A stretch of DNA of 64,000 nucleotides from Flavobacterium sp. 1355 (GCF_017833415.1 NZ_JAFICC010000002.1:310001-374000), one strand, 5' to 3'. Numbered from the stretch's first letter, positions 46,869 to 55,631 are shown. Program-made: numbers and translations. Notes: generated from the letters alone by a model not told the origin.

Positions 46869-47885
46869 ATGAAAGGCGTATTATTAGTAAACTTAGGATC
46901 TCCGGATAGTCCAACACCAAAAGATGTAAAACCTTATTTAGATGAATTTTTAATGGATAAATACGTGATCGACGTTCCATATTTGTTGAGAGCATTACTA
47001 GTTCGAGGTATTATTTTGAGAAAAAGACCCGAAGAATCAGCGCACGCTTACGTGAAAATCTGGTGGGAAGAAGGTTCACCGCTTGTGGTACTTTCAGAAA
47101 GAATGCAGAAAAAAGTACAGCCACTTGTAAATGTTCCAGTGTCGCTGGCAATGCGCTACGGAAGTATGACTATAGAAAAAGGACTTCAGGAATTGCATGA
47201 CAAAGGCGTTACAGAAGTACTGCTTTTTCCTTTGTACCCGCAATATGCAATGGCTTCGACTTTGACTATTTTAGTGAAAGCGGAAGAAATCCGTAAAAAG
47301 AAATTCCCGAATATGACTTTTACCGATGTTCCTGCGTTTTATAATAAACCAGATTACATCAAAAACCTGGCAGATTCAATTCAAAAACATTTAGTTGGGT
47401 TTGATTACGATCATTTGTTATTTTCATATCATGGAATTCCGGAGCGTCACATCCGAAAAACAGATGTAACCAAATCACATTGTAAAATAGACGGTTCATG
47501 TTGCAGCACTCCGTCGCCGGCACATGATTTTTGCTACCGTCACCAATGTTATGAAACTACAAGACAAGTCGTAAAATTATTAGGACTTCCTCAAGATAAG
47601 TACAGTCTTACTTTTCAATCGCGTTTGGCAGGTGATAAATGGTTAGAGCCTTACACAGATATCGAAATCGATAAAATGCCTGCTAAAGGAATCAAGAAAT
47701 TAGCAGTTGTTACGCCTGCGTTCGTTTCAGATTGTTTGGAAACATTGGAAGAAATTGCCATGCGTGCCAAAGAAGATTTTGAGGCAAAAGGAGGAGAGGA
47801 ATTTCTTGCAATTCCATGCTTGAATGATGATGATGAATGGTGCGAGACAGTTGGTAACTGGATTAATGATTGGGCTAAGAAATAG
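46869..47885 (+). CDS. hemH: ferrochelatase
   Basis: 338 residues. Inserts Fe2+ into porphyrin, the last or near-last heme step. Key motifs are LVNLGSPDSPTPKDVKPYL at the start, the catalytic His in LLFSYHGIPERHI (about residue 188) and VTPAFVSDCLETLEEI with the conserved Glu. Four Cys in the region C-x10-C/CSTPSPAHDFCYRHQC may be a cluster site seen in some ferrochelatases, though the spacing is not diagnostic. A candidate hemJ gene starts 36 bp downstream. Confidence 0.97.
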   Translation: MKGVLLVNLGSPDSPTPKDVKPYLDEFLMDKYVIDVPYLLRALLVRGIILRKRPEESAHAYVKIWWEEGSPLVVLSERMQKKVQPLVNVPVSLAMRYGSMTIEKGLQELHDKGVTEVLLFPLYPQYAMASTLTILVKAEEIRKKKFPNMTFTDVPAFYNKPDYIKNLADSIQKHLVGFDYDHLLFSYHGIPERHIRKTDVTKSHCKIDGSCCSTPSPAHDFCYRHQCYETTRQVVKLLGLPQDKYSLTFQSRLAGDKWLEPYTDIEIDKMPAKGIKKLAVVTPAFVSDCLETLEEIAMRAKEDFEAKGGEEFLAIPCLNDDDEWCETVGNWINDWAKK

Positions 47886-47921
47886 AAATAGAGAAAAGAG
47901 TATAGAAAAAAGACTTTCTAA

Positions 47922-48470
47922 ATGGAATACTATAACTACTTAAAATCGTTACATCTTATATTTGTAATCACTTGGTTTGCAGGTTTGTTTTACATTGTGC
48001 GTTTATTCGTTTATCAAATTGAAGCCAATGAAAAACCCTCTCCTGAAAAAGAAATTCTACAGGCACAATACAAAATAATGGCCTACCGTTTGTGGTACAT
48101 TATCACATGGCCATCAGCAGTTTTGGCGAGTATTTTTGCCTTTTGGATGCTGTTTTTTACCGATTTGGGAAATGCATGGCTCAAAATGCCCTGGATGCAT
48201 GTAAAGTTGTGCTTCGTTTTTCTTTTATACTTATATCACGCAAAATGTCATCAGATTTTTAAGCAATTACAAAATGATGAGGTAAAATATACCAATAATT
48301 TCATGCGTTTATGGAATGAAGGTGCAACGATTATTTTGTTTGCTGTTGTTTTTTTAGTAGTTTTAAAAAGCGCCATCAACTGGATCTTCGGTGTAATCGG
48401 AATTATTTTGTTCTCCGTTTTAATAATGCTGGGATTCCGATTCTATAAAAGAATTAGAGAGAAAAAATAG
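47922..48470 (+). CDS. hemJ: HemJ-like protoporphyrinogen oxidase (UPF0093/CopD family)
   Basis: 182 residues with about four to five membrane helices. Conserved features of HemJ are the N-terminal SLHLIFVITWFAGLFY (His 11, Trp), AYRLWYIITWPSAVL and MPWMHVKLCFVFLLYLYH with the second His. HemJ oxidises protoporphyrinogen IX to protoporphyrin IX, the step just before ferrochelatase, in the inner membrane. Its place 36 bp after hemH supports this; a general CopD-like membrane protein is the alternative. Confidence 0.85.
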   Translation: MEYYNYLKSLHLIFVITWFAGLFYIVRLFVYQIEANEKPSPEKEILQAQYKIMAYRLWYIITWPSAVLASIFAFWMLFFTDLGNAWLKMPWMHVKLCFVFLLYLYHAKCHQIFKQLQNDEVKYTNNFMRLWNEGATIILFAVVFLVVLKSAINWIFGVIGIILFSVLIMLGFRFYKRIREKK

Positions 48471-48482
48471 TTATGAGTTTTG

Positions 48483-48521
48483 AGTTATGAGTTGTAAGTT
48501 TATGACGTTTAACTCATAACT
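48483..48521. repeat. short inverted repeat after hemJ
   Basis: Arms AGTTATGAGTT (48483-48493) and AACTCATAACT (48511-48521), 17-base loop, inside an AACTCATAACT-type repeat stretch. It may stop transcription weakly. Confidence 0.5.
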
Positions 48522-48541
48522 TATAACACATACTTAAAATT

Positions 48542-50014
48542 ATGCTTAATAACTTCAAAATGTCCATGCTTTCATTGCGTACCAGGATTTTCCTGTCGAT
48601 GATTGTATTGATTGTTGTGGCATCGTTTTTATTGGCATCGATTTCTATTATTCAGTTCAAAAATGAGGCTAAAGAATATCATCAGGAAAGATTAGAACGT
48701 AAAGAAAATGCGGTAAAAGAGCATATCAATTATGTTTTGGCTACTACAACATATCCGCTAAAAACGGGAAATTTAGATTTAATATTTAAAGACAAAATCC
48801 ACGAGTTAGCGCAGATTCATAAAATCGAAATCAATATCTTTAGTCTTGACGGTAAATTGCTAAAATCTTCAAAAGAATCTTTTGCGGTTGATAAAGCACC
48901 GCCGCCAATTCCAGAATATATTCTAAAACTGGTAAGATCATCAATAGAAAAACGTTTTGTTGATATAAAAACTATTGACGGTGTTAAAAACCGATCTTCC
49001 TATAGTTTAATCAAAGACGAAAAATTTAAACCGCTTGGAATTTTAAACCTTCCTTATTTAGAAGACGACGGCTATTATGATAATGAATTAAATACTTTTT
49101 TAATTCGGTTAAGTCAGGTATATTCTTTTATGCTTCTGGTTGCTTTTGCCCTGGCTTATTTTCTGTCAACTTATATAACAAAGTCGTTAAAAACTATTTC
49201 AGACCGTTTAGAAGAAACCAATTTGGATCAGAAAAACGAGAAAATTGTACTAGAAGCCAATAGTAAAGAAGTTAATTTTCTAATTAAGGCTTATAACGGA
49301 ATGGTAGACAAACTTGAAACCAGCGCTATTAAATTGGCACAAAGTGAAAGAGAAGAGGCATGGCGTGAAATGGCAAAACAGGTGGCACACGAAATAAAAA
49401 ATCCGCTGACCCCTATGCGACTGACTGTACAGAGTTTTCAGCGAAAATTCGATCCAAATGATCCTGATGTAAAACAAAAAATGAATGATTATTCCGAAAC
49501 TCTAATCCAGCAGATTGATACGATGACGGCCGTTGCTTCGGCATTTTCTAACTTTGCTTCTATGCCGGCACAGCAAAACGAAACGTTAAACGTAGTTGAG
49601 GTTGTAGAATTGGCATTGGATATTTTTAATGAAGATTATATTGTTTTTGAAAGTCAGGAGGAAGAAATTATTTCAAAAATGGACCGCACGCAGTTAATCC
49701 GTGTGATTACCAATCTGGTTAAAAATGCAACACAGGCAATTCCGGAAAGCCAATTCCAGAAATCAATTCTTGTAACAGTTAAACGAAGAAACAATAACGT
49801 TGAAATTGCAGTAAAGGATAATGGAATCGGAATTCAAAAACTGGATATTGGACGGATTTTCGAACCTAAATTTACAACCAAAACAAGCGGAATGGGGCTT
49901 GGCCTTGGAATTATAAAAAACATAATCGAAAATTACAAAGGAACAATTACCTTTGAATCCACATATGGTAAAGGAACTACATTTAGAGTTTCTTTACCCA
50001 TTACAAACTCTTAA
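48542..50014 (+). CDS. NtrY-like sensor histidine kinase
   Basis: 490 residues. Two membrane helices (about 17-40 and 185-205) enclose a periplasmic sensor domain. A HAMP-like linker follows, then the phosphoacceptor H283 in QVAHEIKNPLTPMRLTVQS and the ATPase domain with NLVKNATQAIP (N box), DNGIGI (G1) and GMGLGLGIIKNI (G2). The HEIKNPLTPMR motif is typical of NtrY-type kinases. No response regulator gene is adjacent, so its partner is elsewhere. A crotonase gene follows 10 bp later. Confidence 0.92.
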   Translation: MLNNFKMSMLSLRTRIFLSMIVLIVVASFLLASISIIQFKNEAKEYHQERLERKENAVKEHINYVLATTTYPLKTGNLDLIFKDKIHELAQIHKIEINIFSLDGKLLKSSKESFAVDKAPPPIPEYILKLVRSSIEKRFVDIKTIDGVKNRSSYSLIKDEKFKPLGILNLPYLEDDGYYDNELNTFLIRLSQVYSFMLLVAFALAYFLSTYITKSLKTISDRLEETNLDQKNEKIVLEANSKEVNFLIKAYNGMVDKLETSAIKLAQSEREEAWREMAKQVAHEIKNPLTPMRLTVQSFQRKFDPNDPDVKQKMNDYSETLIQQIDTMTAVASAFSNFASMPAQQNETLNVVEVVELALDIFNEDYIVFESQEEEIISKMDRTQLIRVITNLVKNATQAIPESQFQKSILVTVKRRNNNVEIAVKDNGIGIQKLDIGRIFEPKFTTKTSGMGLGLGIIKNIIENYKGTITFESTYGKGTTFRVSLPITNS

Positions 50015-50024
50015 ACGAACCGTC

Positions 50025-50807
50025 ATGAACTACGAAAACATTTTAATTTCTATAGAAGAAAGTATTGCAACCGTAACCATTAACAGACCGACAAAACTAA
50101 ACGCATTAAATAAAGCTACAATCAGCGATTTAAATAAGGCAATAAAAATATTAGGTAAAAATGATGAGGTTCGTGTTATTATCCTCACGGGAAGTGGCGA
50201 AAAAGCATTTGTTGCCGGAGCTGACATTTCAGAGTTTGCAAATTATACAGTTGTTGAGGGAGCACAACTTGCTGCCGAAGGTCAGGAATCTTTGTTTGAT
50301 TATATAGAAAATCTAAAGAAACCCGTAATTGCCGCTGTAAACGGTTTTGCCCTTGGCGGAGGATTAGAATTAGCCATGGCCTGTCATTTTAGAGTAGCAT
50401 CTGATAATGCAAAAATGGGTTTGCCGGAAGTTACTTTGGGCTTAATTCCCGGTTATGGAGGAACACAGCGTTTGCCACAACTAGTAGGCAAAGGGCGCGC
50501 TATGGAAATGATTATGACTGCGGCTATGATATCTGCTGAAGAAGCAAAACAATACGGGCTGGTAAATCATACAGTTCCTCAGGCAGAACTGCTTGATTTT
50601 ACAAAAGGGATTGCTCAGAAAATAATTAAAAATGCTCCTTTTGCAATTAGTAAAGCAATAAAATCTATAAATGCGAACTTTAAAGATGGTAAAAATGGGT
50701 TTGATACCGAAATAAAATCATTTGGGAAATGCTTCGGGACTCAGGATTTTAAAGAAGGAACCACAGCTTTCTTAGAAAAACGTAAAGCTGAATTTACCGG
50801 GAAATAA
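50025..50807 (+). CDS. enoyl-CoA hydratase/isomerase family protein
   Basis: 260 residues from the ATG at 50025; a longer frame from 49953 lies inside the kinase gene and is rejected. Crotonase-fold motifs: INRPTKLNALN, AFVAGADISEFA (oxyanion hole), NGFALGGGLELAMACHFRVA and PEVTLGLIPGYGGTQRLP with the catalytic Glu pair region. This fits a short-chain enoyl-CoA hydratase of beta-oxidation. It starts 10 bp after a histidine kinase, an unusual pairing that suggests cotranscription. Confidence 0.92.
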   Translation: MNYENILISIEESIATVTINRPTKLNALNKATISDLNKAIKILGKNDEVRVIILTGSGEKAFVAGADISEFANYTVVEGAQLAAEGQESLFDYIENLKKPVIAAVNGFALGGGLELAMACHFRVASDNAKMGLPEVTLGLIPGYGGTQRLPQLVGKGRAMEMIMTAAMISAEEAKQYGLVNHTVPQAELLDFTKGIAQKIIKNAPFAISKAIKSINANFKDGKNGFDTEIKSFGKCFGTQDFKEGTTAFLEKRKAEFTGK

Positions 50808-50857
50808 GCCATCATACAGACACACACGAAGACTTCACAGAAATACACAAAGAATTT

Positions 50858-50897
50858 AATCTTAGAGTCTTAGCAACTTTACAACCTTAGCAACTAA
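50858..50897. repeat. intergenic TTAG-type microrepeat
   Basis: Degenerate units such as CTTAGCAACTT and CCTTAGCAACT repeat here. The same text family occurs near 28790, 53180-53260 and 62456-62656. Confidence 0.55.
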
Positions 50898-50901
50898 AAA
50901 A

Positions 50902-51303
50902 ATGTCATACGAACCAATATTTGCCCTTTTTTGTGAACGAGTTAAAGAAAGTATTCAGGCAGGAACTTTCGCAAAACTGACGTTGGCAAAAACAATGGGC
51001 GACACTGAGATTAAAAACATCTATTTCAGATTAGTTTTGAATGAAGATAATACATTTTCAATTTCGTTAACGACCCGCTATAAAACCGAAGAAATCGAAA
51101 GCATTCATGCTTTAGATGAAGCTTTATTGGTTTTAGGAACGTATATTAAAAACCCATTTTTGACGGCGCTTTTGTTTACCACAGAAAATGATATAACATT
51201 TAAAGTAAACAAGAAAAACGCCGGAAGCATTATCGAGCAAGAACCAACATTTAAGAATGCTTCGCCTGTTATGCTGGAGATGATTGAGAAAGGAATAGTT
51301 TAA
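50902..51303 (+). CDS. hypothetical protein
   Basis: 133 residues, not recognised. A compact alpha/beta protein without signal or membrane segment: EPIFALFCERVKESIQAG, FAKLTLAKTMGDTEIKNIYF and strands ending FTTENDITFKVNKKN. The C-terminal PTFKNASPVMLEMIEKGI is helical. A DinB-like gene follows 9 bp after its stop, so they are probably one transcript. No function is offered. Confidence 0.62.
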   Translation: MSYEPIFALFCERVKESIQAGTFAKLTLAKTMGDTEIKNIYFRLVLNEDNTFSISLTTRYKTEEIESIHALDEALLVLGTYIKNPFLTALLFTTENDITFKVNKKNAGSIIEQEPTFKNASPVMLEMIEKGIV

Positions 51304-51312
51304 ACTTAAATT

Positions 51313-51798
51313 ATGGAAGAACTTAAGGAGATGTTATGGAGACAATTTGGAGCTGTAATAGATATGCTTGAGAGTTCAATACAAATTTGTCCTGAAAGTT
51401 TTTGGGACAAAAAAGAATTTTGGTATTCCGCTTATCATACTATTTTTTGGCTCGATTATTATTCATCTGAAGAACCAGGTAACTTTTGCCCTCCAAATTC
51501 ATTTTCTTTATCAGAATTTGATCCAAAAGGAATTTTACCTGAAAGAGTTTACCTAAAAAAGGAACTAATTGAATACCTTGAATATTCACGTAAAAAAGTT
51601 TTCTTTTTGATAGACGCATTAAATGAAGAAACATCAAAAAAAAGATTCATAACAAAAAAGAAAAATTACAATAGAATTGAGATGATTATCTATAACATGC
51701 GACATGTCCAGCATCATGTTGGGCAATTGAATTTGTTATTGAGACAAAATGAAGATGTTGCAGGCAAATGGGTTTCTCAAACTTCTAAAAAGCACTAA
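51313..51798 (+). CDS. DinB-like four-helix protein
   Basis: 161 residues, mostly helical. Potential metal-binding His are in FWYSAYHTIFWLDYY (about residue 41) and MRHVQHHVGQLNLLL (about residues 136-140), the spacing seen in DinB/YfiT-like proteins, which often bind Ni or Zn and include thiol-dependent transferases. The exact reaction is unknown. It follows the 133-residue gene by 9 bp. Confidence 0.75.
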   Translation: MEELKEMLWRQFGAVIDMLESSIQICPESFWDKKEFWYSAYHTIFWLDYYSSEEPGNFCPPNSFSLSEFDPKGILPERVYLKKELIEYLEYSRKKVFFLIDALNEETSKKRFITKKKNYNRIEMIIYNMRHVQHHVGQLNLLLRQNEDVAGKWVSQTSKKH

Positions 51799-51863
51799 AA
51801 AAATATGTCTTATTTTGATAAAGTTTAAGCTTAATTAGCTTTATCACTGTAAGATAAACATCT

Positions 51864-51871
51864 TACTTTTG
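51864..51871 (+). promoter_or_regulatory. candidate -7 element TACTTTTG
   Basis: Fits TAnnTTTG, 32 bp before the ATG at 51904; no TTG at the usual -33 spacing. Confidence 0.4.
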
Positions 51872-51903
51872 CTGAAAATTTATAATTTTAATATAGTTTT
51901 CAG

Positions 51904-52377
51904 ATGAAGGTTTATACCATATCATATAGGCTGAAAGTTTTCATTTTAGTTTCTTCCATTTTGCTGATACTCACATTTGGCAGTTTATTAATGGTGCCTT
52001 TTATTACATTGCCACCAGATTCATTAGCACTTCGTATTTATGATGAGAGTTTATCAACCCATTATTTGTTTTATCTGACTCCAGTTTTAAGTTTGTCAGC
52101 CATTATTTTTGGAGTTATTCTTATTCAAAGTGCTTTTGATAAAAAAGTTGTCTTTACAGACGAAGCGATCATTTCAAAAGGAATATTTGTAACTAAAAGA
52201 TTAGAATTCAATGAAATAAAAGGTTTTGGAATTAACCATTTCGTACTATACATAGAAGCAAATACAAATGCCAAATCACGAATTGCAATTAATTTACTAA
52301 GTTTAAACAAAGCAGATCATTTAATTCAAAATTTAGAAGGCAAATTTATCAATTTAGATTTTGCTTTAGCCGATTAA
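51904..52377 (+). CDS. membrane protein with PH-like C-terminal domain (uncharacterised)
   Basis: 157 residues. Two membrane helices (about 10-34, VFILVSSILLILTFGSLLMV, and 60-77, YLTPVLSLSAIIFGVILI) form a hairpin. The following strands VVFTDEAIISKGIFVTKRLE and EIKGFGINHFVLYIEA look like a small bacterial PH domain. Not otherwise recognised. It is a single gene with its own promoter candidate and a terminator shared with the convergent mntR gene. Confidence 0.62.
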   Translation: MKVYTISYRLKVFILVSSILLILTFGSLLMVPFITLPPDSLALRIYDESLSTHYLFYLTPVLSLSAIIFGVILIQSAFDKKVVFTDEAIISKGIFVTKRLEFNEIKGFGINHFVLYIEANTNAKSRIAINLLSLNKADHLIQNLEGKFINLDFALAD

Positions 52378-52470
52378 TTAATCTGTTAATTACATCCAGG
52401 CCTTACTTGTGATGTTACTTTATAAAGCATTGGCTTTTTCAATACTATTTTTCGCTACTTAAAATTCCAG

Positions 52471-52504
52471 AAGATCCGCTGACTGATATTAGCGGATCTT
52501 TTTC
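52471..52504. terminator. bidirectional terminator before mntR stop
   Basis: Stem AAGATCCGCT / AGCGGATCTT (10 bp) with a 10-base loop, then TTTCTT. Serves the convergent 157-residue gene and mntR. Confidence 0.8.
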
Positions 52505-52517
52505 TTATTCATAATAC

Positions 52518-53171
52518 TTAAACCAGTGTTACAAACAAATTAGAAGCAATTTTATTCGAAATCGACAATTCCCTTCCATCAACATTGATTTTTACCGATA
52601 AATCGAAAGATTCCTTAGATAAAAATTCGATTTTAGAACCCAAAGCTATTCCCTGTTTATCTAAATATTTAAGAAACTCTGATGACGTATCTTTTACACC
52701 CACACAAACTCCCACCTGATTTTCTGATAATTCAGAAAGCAATTGTTTTTCAATCTTCACAATTCTTCCGTTTGCATCCGGAATCGGGTCGCCGTGCGGG
52801 TCTTCAGTCGGATTTCCAAGAAAGTCATCCAGACGATTAATCAGTTGTTCCGATTTAATGTGTTCCAATTGCTCTGCGATATCATGAACCTCGTCCCAGC
52901 TGAAATTTAATTTTTCAACCAAAAACACTTCCCACAAACGATGCTTTCTAACAATCATCTTCGCGGCCAGTTTTCCATTTTCGGTCAAAGAAACACCCTG
53001 ATATTTTTTATAATTTACTAAATCCTTTTCCGCCAGTTTTTTAAGCATATCCGTAACCGATGAAGCTTTAGTTTCCATCATTTCAGCAATAGAATTAGTG
53101 CTCACTTCCGTTTCAAGCGAAGCGGTAAGATGATAAATGGCTTTTAAGTAATTTTCTTCTGAGAAGGTCAT
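52518..53171 (-). CDS. mntR: MntR/DtxR family metal-dependent regulator
   Basis: 217 residues. An N-terminal winged helix (ENYLKAIYHL, STNSIAEMMETKASSVTDML) leads into the dimerisation/metal domain (RKHRLWEVFLVEKL, DEVHDIAEQLEHI, PHGDPIP). The C-terminal ~70 residues (VGVCVGVKDTSSEFLKYL, GSKIEFLSKESF) look like the SH3/FeoA-like domain of long DtxR proteins. It lies just downstream of mntH on the same strand, separated by a repeat hairpin, and should repress metal uptake when Mn2+ or Fe2+ is plentiful. DtxR-type palindromes in this window (55198-55215 and 57099-57114) are likely targets. Confidence 0.9.
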   Translation of the reverse strand: MTFSEENYLKAIYHLTASLETEVSTNSIAEMMETKASSVTDMLKKLAEKDLVNYKKYQGVSLTENGKLAAKMIVRKHRLWEVFLVEKLNFSWDEVHDIAEQLEHIKSEQLINRLDDFLGNPTEDPHGDPIPDANGRIVKIEKQLLSELSENQVGVCVGVKDTSSEFLKYLDKQGIALGSKIEFLSKESFDLSVKINVDGRELSISNKIASNLFVTLV

Positions 53172-53179
53172 TCTTTTTA

Positions 53180-53260
53180 GGTTCTAAGGTTCTGAGGTTC
53201 TAAGATGCTAAGTTTCTTTTGAGGCTTTAAGTAAAAAACCTTAGAATCTTAGAACCTTAG
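53180..53260. repeat. GGTTCTAAGG-type inverted repeat between mntH and mntR
   Basis: The left arm (53184-53204, CTAAGGTTCTGAGGTTCTAAG) and the right arm (about 53240-53260) match at 19 of 21 positions when inverted. A long hairpin made from an intergenic microrepeat family. Confidence 0.6.
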
Positions 53261-53273
53261 CATCTTAGCCCCT

Positions 53274-55142
53274 TTATTTAACAATCAACAAAGGTATTGA
53301 AATTTTATGTCTCAATTTGTCTACCGTTGTACCGAAAATAATATCTTTTAAACCAGTATGCCCGTGGGTTCCCATAACCAGAATGTCAAAACTGCCTTCA
53401 TTTATGATTTTCGGAATTACTTTGTTGGGTTTTCCAAAACCAAGTTCAGTTTCTATGTTGAATCCTTTCTGCGAAAGCATTTCTTTATATTCTAATAACA
53501 ATTTTTCGTCGATGGTTGTTTCGTGGTCGTGTACATGAACTCCATACATTAAAGCACCAACGGTTTCGACAATATGAATAAGTGTATATTTTGCATCCAT
53601 TCCTCCTAATTCAAATGCGTGATTCAGTGCAGCTTCATCAGCACTGGAAAAATCTACAGAAACTGCAATATTTTTTACCTGTTGACTTTGCTTTTGAGAA
53701 AAATGAAGTTTTAGACTGTGCGGAGAATGATTTGTTGTCTTCGTTTTTACTTTGGTTATAAAGGGCTTAAAGATGATGTATAATAATAAAGCAAGAAATC
53801 CAAAAGCGAGCGGGACTACTGTAAGCCAGAGAATGATTGGATTATCGGAGCTTTCAAGCCATGAAGTAATTTCATCATAAACCAATTTTGCATTTAGTGA
53901 AACAATAATTGCAGCTATAACCCAGGAAGCAAATTGGGTAGTCTTTGAAATATGAAAACCATTCATTTTGGATTTATCACTCACAAAGTGAATAAGCGGA
54001 ATAATGGCGAAGCCCAATTGCAAGCTCAAAATTACCTGACTCAAAATTAATAATTTTCCGGTGACACTTTCGCCATAAATAGAAATCACAATTACGGCAG
54101 GGATAATAGCAATTAAGCGTGTAATAATACGACGCACCCAAGGCTGCATTCTGAAGTGAAGATAACCTTCCATCACAATTTGTCCGGCAAGCGTTCCTGT
54201 AACGGTAGAACTCTGCCCGGCTGCAATTAAGGCAACTGCAAACAGAACCGGAGCCCATTTGGTTCCTAACAAAGGTGCTAAAAATTGATGTGCATCCTGA
54301 ATTTCCGCAACTTCAAACATTCCGTTTTTATGGAAAGTAGCAGCGGCAAGAATTAAAATTGCAGCATTTACAAAAAACGCAAGATTTAGCGCAATAGTAG
54401 AGTCAATAAAATTATATTTTAAAGCTTGTTTAATTCCGGCAGGAGTTCTGTCAAATTTTCGCGTTTGTACCAAAGAAGAGTGTAAGTAAAGATTATGCGG
54501 CATAACCGTTGCCCCTATAATACCGATAGCAATATACAAAGCCGCAGAATTCGGAATTGAAGGAATTAGGCCTTCTAAGACTTTATGCATTTCCGGCTCG
54601 GCAAAAATCATTTCGAAAATAAAAGAAAAACCTATAATAGCTACCAAAGCAATTATGAAAGCTTCCATTTTACGAATTCCTTTATTGATCAGGAAAAGAA
54701 GCAAAAATGTGTCTAAAACAGTAATTAGAACTGCTTCGAGTAGCGGAATTCCAAATAATAGATTTATACCAATTGCCATCCCAAGAACTTCGGCAAGATC
54801 ACAGGCTGCAATTGCAATTTCTGCCAGAAAATATAAAATGTAATTGATGTATTTGGAATATGTTTCTCTGGACGCTTGTGCAAGATCTCGTTGTGTTACA
54901 ATCCCAAGACGGGCGCTTAGACTCTGAAGTAACAGCGCCATCAAATTACTCATTAGTAAAACCCATAACAGAGCGTAGCCAAACTGGCTTCCGCCGGCAA
55001 TATCGGTTGCCCAGTTACCGGGATCCATATAGCCAACACTTACTAAATATGCAGGGCCTAAAAAGGCTAAAATTTTTCTGAAACCTGTTTTTTTGTGCTC
55101 GGTTGGTACCGATTGGTTAACTTCTTCTAAAGATTTGGTCAT
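53274..55142 (-). CDS. mntH: Nramp divalent-metal transporter fused to UspA domain
   Basis: 622 residues. The first ~460 form an Nramp proton-coupled Mn2+/Fe2+ transporter with about eleven helices. The metal site shows DPGN (D40, N43) and VMPH (Met 214), the residues that bind Mn2+ in characterised Nramps. After a short linker, residues ~489-622 form a universal stress (UspA) domain: NIAVSVDFSSADEAALNHAF and GTHGHTGLKDIIFG, the ATP-binding G-x-x-G pattern. Nramp proteins usually lack this domain. A consensus promoter (TTG, 19 bp, TATATTTG) and a DtxR-type palindrome lie upstream; mntR is downstream. Confidence 0.93.
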   Translation of the reverse strand: MTKSLEEVNQSVPTEHKKTGFRKILAFLGPAYLVSVGYMDPGNWATDIAGGSQFGYALLWVLLMSNLMALLLQSLSARLGIVTQRDLAQASRETYSKYINYILYFLAEIAIAACDLAEVLGMAIGINLLFGIPLLEAVLITVLDTFLLLFLINKGIRKMEAFIIALVAIIGFSFIFEMIFAEPEMHKVLEGLIPSIPNSAALYIAIGIIGATVMPHNLYLHSSLVQTRKFDRTPAGIKQALKYNFIDSTIALNLAFFVNAAILILAAATFHKNGMFEVAEIQDAHQFLAPLLGTKWAPVLFAVALIAAGQSSTVTGTLAGQIVMEGYLHFRMQPWVRRIITRLIAIIPAVIVISIYGESVTGKLLILSQVILSLQLGFAIIPLIHFVSDKSKMNGFHISKTTQFASWVIAAIIVSLNAKLVYDEITSWLESSDNPIILWLTVVPLAFGFLALLLYIIFKPFITKVKTKTTNHSPHSLKLHFSQKQSQQVKNIAVSVDFSSADEAALNHAFELGGMDAKYTLIHIVETVGALMYGVHVHDHETTIDEKLLLEYKEMLSQKGFNIETELGFGKPNKVIPKIINEGSFDILVMGTHGHTGLKDIIFGTTVDKLRHKISIPLLIVK

Positions 55143-55161
55143 TGCTAAAGTATTGATTTAC

Positions 55162-55191
55162 CAAATATAGAGAAAAATTATATTCGCACAA
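55162..55191 (-). promoter_or_regulatory. mntH promoter, -33 TTG and -7 TATATTTG
   Basis: Reverse-strand TTG (55191-55189), a 19-bp spacer and TATATTTG (55169-55162), exactly the Bacteroidota pattern; 19 bp before the mntH ATG. Confidence 0.8.
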
Positions 55192-55197
55192 CAATAT

Positions 55198-55215
55198 TTT
55201 TAGACGTGCCTAAAA
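55198..55215 (-). promoter_or_regulatory. DtxR/MntR-type operator of mntH
   Basis: A perfect palindrome TTTTAGACGTGCCTAAAA, 6 bp upstream of the mntH -33. It is the same motif as at 57099-57114 before the TonB receptor (16 of 20 positions). It lies 2 bp past the fur stop. Confidence 0.65.
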
Positions 55216-55216
55216 T

Positions 55217-55606
55217 CTAAATGTTAGAATTTAAACAATTTGGGCATAATCCAGAAAGGGTAAAATTGATATTATTAACCTTATAATTGTGTGGAATTAT
55301 ATAACTTGGTTTTACACTTTCAAGACAAGTTATCTCGTGACAGTTTTCACAGCTAAAATGAGCATGATTATGTATGTGAACACGACTCGCATGATTGCAT
55401 TTGGCATATTTTACAGTTCCGTCAAGATCTACAATTTTATGTACAATATCATCATTTACAAGACGATCTAATATTCTGTAGATGGTCACGCGATCACATA
55501 AATCCTTAGTTAATTTGTGTATTTCAGAATGAGATAGCGCAGTCTTGGATTCTTTAAAAATCTCTGTAATCGCCGTCTTTGCTGTAGTGTTTCTCGTGAC
55601 TTTCAT
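55217..55606 (-). CDS. Fur family metalloregulator
   Basis: 129 residues, a short Fur. The winged helix includes LSHSEIHKLTKDLCDRVTIY. The His-rich HIHNHAHFSCENCHEI and the C-terminal GLCPNCL give two CxxC pairs for structural zinc. Which subfamily (Fur, Zur, PerR) is not certain from the sequence. It is divergent from merC, and the 84-bp spacer holds two copies of a GCAACATnnTTGCA palindrome overlapping both promoters, so it probably regulates itself and merC. The mntH gene lies downstream on the same strand. Confidence 0.9.
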   Translation of the reverse strand: MKVTRNTTAKTAITEIFKESKTALSHSEIHKLTKDLCDRVTIYRILDRLVNDDIVHKIVDLDGTVKYAKCNHASRVHIHNHAHFSCENCHEITCLESVKPSYIIPHNYKVNNINFTLSGLCPNCLNSNI

Positions 55607-55631
55607 AATTTTAATTCAAATAAAAATTAAC

